DNA of 64,000 nt, from NCBI GenBank assembly GCA_945860955.1, contig CAMATH010000006.1, forward strand, positions 1 to 64,000, in the 5' to 3' direction. The DNA comes from Planctomicrobium piriforme. Lineage in GTDB: Bacteria; Planctomycetota; Planctomycetia; Planctomycetales; Planctomycetaceae. Below are positions 16,843-25,346 of this stretch, piece by piece (position 1 is the stretch's first letter; every line of letters starts with the position of its first letter). The notes beneath the pieces were generated by a model. That model was not told where the DNA came from. It made no database searches and saw only the letters and a list, made by a program, of their open reading frames with translations. The position numbers and the translations under genes are program-made.

Positions 16843-17859
16843 GTGGACCAGCAGCCAGACCCGTTTGTCCGGGAACAAGAAACCGTCGAGCAGATTCGTG
16901 GCGGTCGTCGGCGGATTGACGCCGAGCTTTCCAAGGTGATTGTCGGGCAGTCCGATGTGGTTGAGCAGATGCTCATCACCCTGTTCGCGGGGGGGCATTG
17001 TCTGGTGACGGGGGCTCCGGGGCTCGCGAAGACGCTGCTGGTCCGCTCGATCGCCCAGATTTTCGACCTGAAGTTTCAGCGGATTCAGTTCACTCCCGAT
17101 CTGATGCCCGCCGACATCACCGGGACCGAAATCCTCGATCAATCCTCCGACGGACACCGCCGACTCCAGTTCGTGAAGGGGCCGATCTTCGGGAACGTCA
17201 TTCTCGCCGACGAAATCAACCGCACTCCGCCCAAAACCCAGTCGGCTCTGCTCGAAGCGATGCAGGAACATCAGGTGACGGTCGCCGGCACGCGCTATCA
17301 GCTCGATGAACCGTTCTTCGTTCTGGCGACCCAAAACCCGATCGAGATGGAAGGGACCTATCCCCTTCCCGAAGCGCAGCTCGACCGGTTCATGTTCAAC
17401 GTGCTGATCGATTACCTCCCCGAAAACGACGAGGTCGCCGTCGTCACCCAGACAACCTCCCGCCGGCCCGAACCGATCCAGCCCCTCTTCACCGGGGACG
17501 ATGTCCGTCGGTTTCACGACGTGGTCCAGCGGGTGCCGATTGCCGAGGAAGTGGTGCGGTACGCCGTCCGACTGTCGGCGGCGACCCGTCCCGGGCGCGA
17601 GGGAACCCCCGCGTTCATCAACGACTGGGTCGCCTGGGGGGCCGGAACGCGGGCTGCGCAGCATCTGGTGTTGGGGGCGAAAGCCCGGGCGCTGCTCGCC
17701 GGTCGCACTCTGGCGGCCGCCGACGATATTCGGGCATTGGTCCATCCCGCCCTGCGACACCGGGTTTTGCTCGGCTACCGGGCCGAAGCCGAAGGAATCT
17801 CGGTCGAACAAGTCGTCGATCGCCTGCTGGCGACCGTTCCTCCGCCGGTCGCCAGGTAA
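16843..17859 (+). CDS. MoxR-family AAA+ ATPase
   Basis: The GTG at 16843, preceded by AGGAG at a spacing of 7 nt, gives 338 aa. Walker A is GAPGLAKTLL, Walker B is VILADEINRTPPK, sensor 1 is LATQNPIEMEGTYPLPEAQL and sensor 2/arginine regions follow in LDRFMFNVLIDYLP. The C-terminal lid contains RLSAATRPGREG and GAKARALLAGR. MoxR ATPases act as chaperone-like motors with vWA-domain partners; the genes immediately downstream encode a DUF58 and two vWA-like proteins, as expected. The stop is 2 nt before the next start. Confidence 0.95.
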   Translation: MDQQPDPFVREQETVEQIRGGRRRIDAELSKVIVGQSDVVEQMLITLFAGGHCLVTGAPGLAKTLLVRSIAQIFDLKFQRIQFTPDLMPADITGTEILDQSSDGHRRLQFVKGPIFGNVILADEINRTPPKTQSALLEAMQEHQVTVAGTRYQLDEPFFVLATQNPIEMEGTYPLPEAQLDRFMFNVLIDYLPENDEVAVVTQTTSRRPEPIQPLFTGDDVRRFHDVVQRVPIAEEVVRYAVRLSAATRPGREGTPAFINDWVAWGAGTRAAQHLVLGAKARALLAGRTLAAADDIRALVHPALRHRVLLGYRAEAEGISVEQVVDRLLATVPPPVAR

Positions 17860-17861
17860 GC

Positions 17862-18911
17862 ATGCCCGAATCGCAACCCGATCTCGCAGAGAGCCCTCCC
17901 CGCGGAACCGTGGGGCAGACGACCACCGGGTCGTTCATCGACCCGGCGGCGTTGATGCGCATCAAGAACCTGCAATTGCGGGCGAAGGTGGTGGTCCAGG
18001 GGTTTTTGAGCGGGTTGCACAAGAGTCCGTACCATGGCTTCTCGGTCGAGTTCACCGAATACCGCCAGTACACCCCGGGGGACGATCTGCGGTACCTCGA
18101 CTGGAAGCTGTTCGCCCGCTCTGACCGTTACTACCTAAAACGGTTTGAAGACGAAACGAATCTCCGCTGCTGGCTGTTGGTCGACCTGAGCCGCTCGATG
18201 GGATTTGGATCGGTTGGTTACACCAAAGCCGACTATGCCCGAACGACGGCGGCGACGATCGCGTATTTTCTCTCGATGCAGCGCGACGCGGTCGGGCTGA
18301 TCACGTTTGACCAGGCCGTTCGCGAGTTTCTACCCGCGCGGTTTCGCGCCGGCCATCTGCGCCGCCTGATGATGTTGTTGGAACATTCCCCCAGTGGGGC
18401 GGCGACCGATCTGGCGGCCCCGCTGGAACAAGTCGCGCGGCTCGCCCGTCGCCGGGGATTGGTGGTCTTGCTCTCGGACCTCCTCGCGCCGGTCGAAACC
18501 ATCGCCAGTCGACTCGGCTGGCTGAGGGCCCGAGGTCACGAGGTGCTGCTGATTCGCGTTCTCGACCCAGCCGAAGTGAGCTTCCAATTCAAAGAAGAGT
18601 CGCTGTTCTTCGACCTGGAATCGGGACGCGAACTGTATGTTGATCCCGAGGCGGCCCGCCGAGGATACTCCGAACGGTTCGCGGAACACCGTCAGGCGCT
18701 GGTCCGCGTCTGTACCGACCTGGGGATCGACCTGCACGAACTCACGACCGACGGTCCACTGGAACGGGCGCTGTTCGACCTGTTGAATTCGCGAGTTCGT
18801 CGCGGTCGTCAAGTCGCCCGACGACGCGGTCCCCAAGGAGGTGGTGGCGCGGGCGGTCGCGGTGCCGCTGGTGGTGGAACCGGTGCTGCGGGAACGGGGG
18901 GCCACCCATGA
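17862..18911 (+). CDS. DUF58 domain protein (vWA-like partner of MoxR)
   Basis: The 349-aa product contains the DUF58 signature, GFSVEFTEYRQYTPGDDLRY followed by LDWKLFARSDRYYLKRFEDE. A vWA-like region follows with LLVDLSRSMGFGS, a DxSxS metal-site pattern. Downstream strands include VGLITFDQAV and GLVVLLSDLLAP. The C-terminal 40 residues are Arg/Gly-rich and low complexity. No membrane segment is visible, so it is probably cytoplasmic. It starts 2 nt after moxR and overlaps the next gene by 4 nt. Family members are assumed to be MoxR clients. Confidence 0.93.
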   Translation: MPESQPDLAESPPRGTVGQTTTGSFIDPAALMRIKNLQLRAKVVVQGFLSGLHKSPYHGFSVEFTEYRQYTPGDDLRYLDWKLFARSDRYYLKRFEDETNLRCWLLVDLSRSMGFGSVGYTKADYARTTAATIAYFLSMQRDAVGLITFDQAVREFLPARFRAGHLRRLMMLLEHSPSGAATDLAAPLEQVARLARRRGLVVLLSDLLAPVETIASRLGWLRARGHEVLLIRVLDPAEVSFQFKEESLFFDLESGRELYVDPEAARRGYSERFAEHRQALVRVCTDLGIDLHELTTDGPLERALFDLLNSRVRRGRQVARRRGPQGGGGAGGRGAAGGGTGAAGTGGHP

Positions 18912-21034
18912 GTTTACTCTTTCCGCTGTTTCTCGCCGGGTTGGGCGCGCTCGGATTGCCGCTGCTGTTTCACCTGGTGCGTCGGACGCCGCGCGGCCGG
19001 CAGGAATTCAGTTCGCTGATGTTCCTCGCGCCGACGCCCCCCCGTCTGACCCGTCGCAGTCGGCTGGATCAGATTCTACTTCTGGTGCTGCGGTTGGCCG
19101 CCCTGGCGCTGTTGACGCTGGCGTTCGCGCGCCCGTTCCTGCGCGAGTCGGCTTCTCTGGCGCTGACCGATCTGCCAGGAAGGCGCGTGGCGATTCTGAT
19201 CGACACCAGCGCCAGCATGCACCGTGCCGGCCTCTGGCAACAGGCGGTTCAAGCCGCGGGGCGGGAACTCGACAGCCTGAATCCGCAGGACGATGTCGCC
19301 CTGTACACGTTCGACGATCGCCTGCGGACCGTTCTTGGTTTCGAGGAGAATGGTCCCGTCCCGGAGAAGCCAGACCTCATTCGACAACGTCTGAAGGAAC
19401 TCTCCCCCACGTGGGGCGGGACTGATCTGGGGGGTGCGCTGACGTCCGTCGCCGCCGACCTCGACGCGAGTGGTGATGTCCAGCAGACCCCGCTCGAACC
19501 GCAGATTGTTCTCATCGGCGATCTGCAAAAGGGGAGCCGACTCGAATCGCTCGAGAGTTTTGAGTGGCCCCAGCGCGTCAAAGTCGTGTTGCGTCAGCTC
19601 CAGCCGGCGGCAACCACCAACGCCTACGCGCACATTCTGGTCGACGAGACGGCGGCCCCCGCCGAGGCGGTCCGTGTGCGTGTGGTGAATTCCGCCAATG
19701 CGAAAACCGAACAGTTCACCATTGGCTGGACGCTGCCGGACAAATCGAAGGAAGCAGCGACCGCCGTCCCGGTCTATGTCCCCGCCGGTCAAAGCCGCGT
19801 TCTGCGTCTCCCCCGCACCCTGGAGCAGGCGTCCGCCGACCGGATTGAACTCCGTGGCGATGACGACGACTTCGACAATCTCTTTCATGTCGTCCCCCCC
19901 ACCCGACGCAAGGTCTCGGTCTTGTACTGGGGCGATGACTCGGAAGACGAGTCTCAGGGACTGCGCTACTACCTGAAGCTCGCGACCGCCAACGACATCC
20001 TGCGCGAGATCGACATCACAACGTTCGACCCCGAGCGACTGCAATCGAAGTCGGACGATTCCCCCGTTCCTTTGGTCTTACTTTCTCGTTCTCCCACCCC
20101 GGAACAACGGGCGACACTTCTGAAATTCGTGGAGAACGGCGGAGTCTTGCTGTTGGCACCTGTCGACGCTTCCGGGGCCAACGCGCTCCCCGATTTCTTG
20201 GACTCGGTCGATTCTGTCACCGCCGCCAAACAGGCCGACGGGGGCTACTTGCTGTTGGGGGAAATCGACTTCTCGCATCCGCTGTTCGCCCCCTTCGCCG
20301 TGCCTCCCTACAGCGACTTCACCAAGATTCACTTTTGGCGAAGCTGGAAACTCCAGTGGAAAGATCCTCTGCCAGGCGGTTCGGGAACCGATGGTGCCGG
20401 CTCGTCTGGTACAACAGTCATCGCGCGATTCGACAATGGCGATCCCGCGTTGGTGGAACGTCGCTTGGGATCGGGCCGGGTCTTCGCGCTGGCCAGCAGT
20501 TGGCGGCCGGTCGACAGCCAGTTCGCCTTGTCGAGCAAATTTGTCGCGTTTGTGGGTAGCCTGGTCGACTTGGCCGTGGGAGACGTGGAAGTCTCCCCGA
20601 CGCTCGCCGTCCATCAGCCGGCCCCTCTTCCCACAGTGTACTTGAATCAACCCGGGATCGTAAAAACTCCCGGCGGGACCGAGGTCGATGTCGCGGCCGG
20701 TTCGACCCTGTTTCTGGCGACCGACTCGCCCGGAATCTACGAATCACGAATCGCGGGGGAAACGTCCCGGTTCGCGGTCAATCTCGCCGGGAGTGAAAGC
20801 AACACCGCGCCGCTCGAAGTCGAGCAGTTGGAACAGCGTGGCGTTCGCCTGGGGACCGCGCTCACACGTGCCGAACGGATCGACCGGGTGCGCCAGCAGC
20901 GCGACACCGAACTCGAAGGCCGGCAGAAACTGTGGCGCTGGTTGCTGGTGGGCGTGTTGGGGCTGGTGATTGTGGAAACGCTGTGGGCCTCACGGGCCGA
21001 GCGGCTGGTTGAGCAGGCGAGGGTTTCCTCGTGA
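18908..21034 (+). CDS. BatA-like membrane protein with vWA domain
   Basis: This 708-aa protein has two N-terminal membrane helices typical of the BatA N-terminal domain (PLFLAGLGALGLPLLFHLVR and LLLVLRLAALALLTLAF), followed by a vWA domain with an intact MIDAS pattern, ILIDTSASMHRAG, and TWGGTDLGGAL. A large periplasmic middle region includes a possible glutamine-amidotransferase-like segment (LLKFVENGGVLLLAPVDASG). A C-terminal helix (LLVGVLGLVIVETLW) closes the protein. It is likely the membrane-bound partner of the MoxR/DUF58 pair. Its start overlaps the DUF58 stop by 4 nt. Confidence 0.92.
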   Translation: MSLLFPLFLAGLGALGLPLLFHLVRRTPRGRQEFSSLMFLAPTPPRLTRRSRLDQILLLVLRLAALALLTLAFARPFLRESASLALTDLPGRRVAILIDTSASMHRAGLWQQAVQAAGRELDSLNPQDDVALYTFDDRLRTVLGFEENGPVPEKPDLIRQRLKELSPTWGGTDLGGALTSVAADLDASGDVQQTPLEPQIVLIGDLQKGSRLESLESFEWPQRVKVVLRQLQPAATTNAYAHILVDETAAPAEAVRVRVVNSANAKTEQFTIGWTLPDKSKEAATAVPVYVPAGQSRVLRLPRTLEQASADRIELRGDDDDFDNLFHVVPPTRRKVSVLYWGDDSEDESQGLRYYLKLATANDILREIDITTFDPERLQSKSDDSPVPLVLLSRSPTPEQRATLLKFVENGGVLLLAPVDASGANALPDFLDSVDSVTAAKQADGGYLLLGEIDFSHPLFAPFAVPPYSDFTKIHFWRSWKLQWKDPLPGGSGTDGAGSSGTTVIARFDNGDPALVERRLGSGRVFALASSWRPVDSQFALSSKFVAFVGSLVDLAVGDVEVSPTLAVHQPAPLPTVYLNQPGIVKTPGGTEVDVAAGSTLFLATDSPGIYESRIAGETSRFAVNLAGSESNTAPLEVEQLEQRGVRLGTALTRAERIDRVRQQRDTELEGRQKLWRWLLVGVLGLVIVETLWASRAERLVEQARVSS

Positions 21035-21062
21035 CAGAATTCCCAGGTGGAGAACCGAGACC

Positions 21063-24000
21063 ATGACGGCATCCCAAGGCCCCCAGCTCCGTTCGGTCGC
21101 GCGCGTTCACGACGGAATGCGGATGCAACAGGTTCAGCGGACGTTGCGGACGGAACTGCACAAAGTCGCCAGCCGATTCCGCCAATTGCGGTTGTGGAAG
21201 GCGCTGGCAATCGCCTGGTTCCTGGCGGCGGTTGTTGGATTCTGCATCTGGGCGTCGGCGAACCCCGTGGGACGGCCGCAGGTGGTCGTCCCACTGCTGG
21301 GCGGATTGGCAGCGACTCTGGCGATGGCGGGAGTCTGGCTCTCCAAGTCGGGCGATCCCGATCCGGTGAAAGTCGCCCAGGAGATTGAGCGCACGTACCC
21401 GGAATTGAAGAGCTGTCTGTTGGCCGCCATCGAGCAACGTCCCGATCTGCCGGACGGACGGTTTGGCTTCCTGCAATCGTCGGTCATTCTGCAGGCGGTG
21501 AGTCATTCCGCATTGAACGACTGGCGCAAGGTTGTCCCCAGTCGCAAGCTGACCGCGGCGATCGTCGCCCAATTCGTCGCGCTGGCCCTGTTCGTCGGCA
21601 CGCTGGTGGGGGTCTCGCTGAAGCCGGGGCCCAGCGTGGCTGCTGCCGCCGCGAACCAGGCAGCGAGCGCTCTCGCGGTACAGGCGACGGGCGAGTTCAC
21701 GTTCACGGTCGAGCCGGGGGATTCCGAGATTGAAAAGGGGACGAGTCTCCTGGTCTTGGCTCGCGTGACCGGTCCGATTCCCGCCGACGCGTCCTTGTCG
21801 ATTCAGGAGAACACCGACTCCGACCACGCGCAGATCCCCATGGTTCGCAGTCTCAACGACCCGGTCTTTGGCGGCAGAATTCCCATCGTCACCACCCCGC
21901 TCGCGTACCATGTGGAAGTTGGCGGGCACGTCTCCCCCACGTATCGCGTCTCGGTCTTTGAGTATCCACGACTCGAACGGGCCGACGCGAAGTTGCAGTA
22001 CCCGGCGTATACCGGACTCGAAGAACGCGTGATTCAAGACGTGCGTTCGATGTCAGTCGTCGAGGGAACGACGGTCACGTTGCAGTGCTATCTCAACAAA
22101 CCGGTCACGTCGGCGACTTTGACGGAAACGGGACATGACCCGATCGCCCTTCATTCCGTCCCGGGGGATAAGCCGCTGTATGCAGCGTCGATTCTGTGCG
22201 ATCGCACCCGCAAGCTGACCGTCGCGCTGGTCGACGAGGCGGGACGTCAGAACGTCCAACCGGCGGAGATCAAGATCCAGGTCGTCCCGAATCTTCCGCC
22301 CACAGTGAAGCCGACGTTTCCCGCTCGCGATGTCGAAGTCTCGGCCATCGAGGAACTCGATGTGAAGGCGACGGTGTGGGATGATTTCGGTGTCCCGCGC
22401 GCGGGGGTCACTTACTCGCTCGCCGGTCGTGTTCCCACCGAGGCGATTCTGGGGGAACAGATCGCCGGGAAAGACCGCAAAGAGGTCAATCACTCCATTC
22501 GACTCGAGGATTTGAAAGCCGAGCCGGATGAACTGGTCGCGTACTACTTCTGGGCCGAGGATATCGGTCCGGACGGACTGGTTCGGCGGACGCTGGGCGA
22601 CATGTACTTCGCCGAGGTTCGACACTTCGAAGAGATCTTCCGTCAGGGGGAAGCCGAGACACGCAACCAGCAGCAGGCCCGGCAACGTCAACAGCAGCAG
22701 CAACAGCAGGGAGGAGGCAGTCCCAATGCCAACGCGGCGCAGCAGTTGGGCGAACTGCAGAAGCAGATTGTCGGCGCGTCCTGGAAGTTGATACGCCGGG
22801 AGATTGGGAGCCAGCTCACCGAATCGTTCCTGGAAGATGCGAAGCAAGTCGCGCAGTCGCAGAACGAAGCGCTGGAACAGGCCAAGCAGTTGGCCGACAA
22901 GGTGAATGACGCCAAGGCCCGCGAGCATGTCTCGCGGGTGGTGACCGCGATGGAACAGGCCGCCACGCTGCTGGACGAAGCACAAGCGACGCCTGCCCGC
23001 GAGCCGTTGCCACTCGCTTTGGTCGCGGAACAGGCCGCCTACCAGGCGCTGTTGAAACTGCGGGCGCGAGAACACGAGATCGTCCGCCAGCAGCAGCAAC
23101 AGCAACAGCAGCAGGGACAGCCGAACGCGCAGGGAAGGTCGGCTCAACAGCGCCAGCAGATGGAGCAGTTGGAACTCAAAGACGATGAGAACCGTTACGA
23201 GACCCAGCGACTGGCGCAATCGCAGAACGAATCGACCGAACAGCGCGAAAGTCGGCAGGTATTGAATCGCTTGCGGGAACTCGCCCGCCGACAGCACGAC
23301 CTCAACGATCAGCTCAAAGACCTGCAGTCGGCACTCGAAGAAGCCAAGTCGGCGGAAAAGAAGGAAGAGATCCGCCAGCAGCTCAAGCGGTTGCAGGAGG
23401 AGCAGGAGCAGATTCTGCGTGACACCGACGAACTGAAAACGCGGATGGAAAGTCCAGAGAACCAGGAACGGATGTCCGCCGAGCGGGAACAGTTGGAGCA
23501 GGCCCGCGACCAGGCGCAGCGCGCTTCCGAGGCGCTGGAGAAAGAGCAGGCGACCAAAGCGGCCGCCGCCGGGGCTCGCGCCGAGCGGGGATTCGACGAC
23601 CTGCGCGAGGAGTTCCGCCGTCAGACGTCGGGACAGTTCCGCGACGAAATGCGCGATCTGCTCGACCAGGCCCGTCAACTGGAGCGGGCCGAGCAGGAAT
23701 TGGGACGGAAGATCACCCAGGCGATCGAGCCGGACGCGGAAAACCGGTCGCTGCGAACCGAGACGGGGCGTGAGAAGATCGCCGAGGGATTGGAGCAGCA
23801 ACGCAAACAACTCTCAACGATCGTCGACAAGATGCAGCAGACGATTCAAGAGGCGGAACAGTCGGAACCGTTGCTGTCGGAGAAGCTCTACGACGCCGCC
23901 CGCGAAGTGCAGAGCAAGAACGTCTCGCGAGCGCTCGAAGCGGCCCGACAATCGGTCGCGCAGGGACTTCTCGAAGACGCCCGTCAACTGGAACAGGCGG

Positions 24001-25346
24001 CGGGCAAGGGAATTGAAGAGTTCCGCGAAAAGATCGAAAGCGCCGCCGAGTCGGTGCTGGGTGACGAATCGGAATCGTTACGACGGGCTCGCGAAGAATT
24101 GCGAAATCTGTCGCGCGAAGTCAACGACGAGATCGAACGCAAAGATCCGAGTGGAAATCGACCCCGAGATCCCAACGCGCGGGAAGAGCGAACCCGGGGC
24201 CAGGCGGATCGCAATGGGAATCCCGACGAGAACGAGGGGGCCGAAGGAGAAGATTCCCAAAGTCAAAATGGCACCGGTCGACGTCGCGGACAGCGCGGGT
24301 CCGCGACGGAATCGGAAGAGAATGCCACCGGGGAAACCCCCGAGGGAGAGACTGATCCCGCCGACCCGGACGGGCAAGCAGGTGGTCGGCAACAACGTCG
24401 CCGCCGACGGCCCGGCGAACAGGGAGAGAACGGCGAAGCTGGCGAGCCGGACGAAAACGGCGACCAATCACCTGGCGACCGAGCCAATTCCAACGGTCAG
24501 CGCCAGCGTCGACAGCAAGGCCGACCGGGTGACGCGAATCCTGAAGGGGACGCGGAACCGTCGGAGCAACCCGGCCAAGCGGGGGAACGCGGCCAACAGG
24601 GGGAACGAGGACGTTCCGGCCAGCCTAACCCACGCGGTCAACAAGCAGCCGGCGAACCCGGTAGCCCCAATGACGACGAGGCCACGAACCAGCCAGTAGA
24701 GGGGGATCCGATGGAAGAGAACGCCAACGAAGCGACAGATCCTCAGCAGCGTCCCGGTCAGTCCGGTCAGCAGAGACGCGATGGTCAACGAGGACGCGGC
24801 GCGCGGAATGGTTCGCCGAACGGGGAACGGACTGGCGAACCCAACGATGAGCCAGCCGATGGTCAACAGGCCGAAACACAACCGGGTCGGGAACGGAATC
24901 CGAACCAGCAAGCCAACCCGCGCGGCGCGGGGAGCGACGCGACCGGACAACGGGACAATGCGGCGGGTCCGTTCGACCCGACCCGCGCCACCGACCCCGG
25001 AGGATTCGCTCCCTTCACCGGTCGCGACTTCCGCGAATGGTCCGATCGGCTGCGCGATGTGGAGGAAATGGTGAATGAGCCGGACCTCCGCGCCGAGGCG
25101 GCCCGAATTCGCGACCGCGCCCGAAACATTCGAGCCGAGGCGCGACGCCACTCGGCTGAACCGAACTGGGACATGGTGCGAATGCAGATCGCCGAGCCGT
25201 TGGCCGAGTTGACCAATCGGGTCAACGAAGAACTCCTGCGGCGGAATTCCCGACAGAATGTGGTTCCGCTCGATCGCGATCCGGTTCCTCCAAAGTATTC
25301 CGAGAAGACCCGCCGGTACTACGAACAATTGGGGAGCGGCCAGTGA
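21063..25346 (+). CDS. Giant membrane-anchored coiled-coil protein with low-complexity tail (DUF4175-like)
   Basis: The ATG at 21063 gives 1427 aa. Two membrane helices lie near the N-terminus (ALAIAWFLAAVVGFCIWAS and VVVPLLGGLAATLAMAGV), and a third near residue 170. An extracytoplasmic region with beta-rich, Ig-like segments follows. From about residue 500 the sequence is Gln/Glu/Arg-rich coiled coil with poly-Gln runs (22690-22715 and 23085-23115). From about residue 1020 to 1310 it becomes a Gly/Asn/Pro/Glu/Arg-rich disordered stretch, and a short ordered C-terminus contains FREWSDRLRDVEEMVNEP. The overall plan resembles DUF4175-type proteins found in such operons. It probably spans the periplasm as a tether. 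Its stop overlaps the next GTG by 4 nt. Confidence 0.85.
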   Translation: MTASQGPQLRSVARVHDGMRMQQVQRTLRTELHKVASRFRQLRLWKALAIAWFLAAVVGFCIWASANPVGRPQVVVPLLGGLAATLAMAGVWLSKSGDPDPVKVAQEIERTYPELKSCLLAAIEQRPDLPDGRFGFLQSSVILQAVSHSALNDWRKVVPSRKLTAAIVAQFVALALFVGTLVGVSLKPGPSVAAAAANQAASALAVQATGEFTFTVEPGDSEIEKGTSLLVLARVTGPIPADASLSIQENTDSDHAQIPMVRSLNDPVFGGRIPIVTTPLAYHVEVGGHVSPTYRVSVFEYPRLERADAKLQYPAYTGLEERVIQDVRSMSVVEGTTVTLQCYLNKPVTSATLTETGHDPIALHSVPGDKPLYAASILCDRTRKLTVALVDEAGRQNVQPAEIKIQVVPNLPPTVKPTFPARDVEVSAIEELDVKATVWDDFGVPRAGVTYSLAGRVPTEAILGEQIAGKDRKEVNHSIRLEDLKAEPDELVAYYFWAEDIGPDGLVRRTLGDMYFAEVRHFEEIFRQGEAETRNQQQARQRQQQQQQQGGGSPNANAAQQLGELQKQIVGASWKLIRREIGSQLTESFLEDAKQVAQSQNEALEQAKQLADKVNDAKAREHVSRVVTAMEQAATLLDEAQATPAREPLPLALVAEQAAYQALLKLRAREHEIVRQQQQQQQQQGQPNAQGRSAQQRQQMEQLELKDDENRYETQRLAQSQNESTEQRESRQVLNRLRELARRQHDLNDQLKDLQSALEEAKSAEKKEEIRQQLKRLQEEQEQILRDTDELKTRMESPENQERMSAEREQLEQARDQAQRASEALEKEQATKAAAAGARAERGFDDLREEFRRQTSGQFRDEMRDLLDQARQLERAEQELGRKITQAIEPDAENRSLRTETGREKIAEGLEQQRKQLSTIVDKMQQTIQEAEQSEPLLSEKLYDAAREVQSKNVSRALEAARQSVAQGLLEDARQLEQAAGKGIEEFREKIESAAESVLGDESESLRRAREELRNLSREVNDEIERKDPSGNRPRDPNAREERTRGQADRNGNPDENEGAEGEDSQSQNGTGRRRGQRGSATESEENATGETPEGETDPADPDGQAGGRQQRRRRRPGEQGENGEAGEPDENGDQSPGDRANSNGQRQRRQQGRPGDANPEGDAEPSEQPGQAGERGQQGERGRSGQPNPRGQQAAGEPGSPNDDEATNQPVEGDPMEENANEATDPQQRPGQSGQQRRDGQRGRGARNGSPNGERTGEPNDEPADGQQAETQPGRERNPNQQANPRGAGSDATGQRDNAAGPFDPTRATDPGGFAPFTGRDFREWSDRLRDVEEMVNEPDLRAEAARIRDRARNIRAEARRHSAEPNWDMVRMQIAEPLAELTNRVNEELLRRNSRQNVVPLDRDPVPPKYSEKTRRYYEQLGSGQ

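Noticed and set aside
22053-23810. 585-aa minus-strand Leu-rich open frame
   Set aside because: Reverse reading of the Gln-rich coiled coil; poly-Gln codons read as poly-Leu on the other strand.
23770-24699. 309-aa alternative plus-strand frame inside the coiled-coil gene
   Set aside because: Low-complexity Arg/Asn composition produced by frame shift of a repetitive region.
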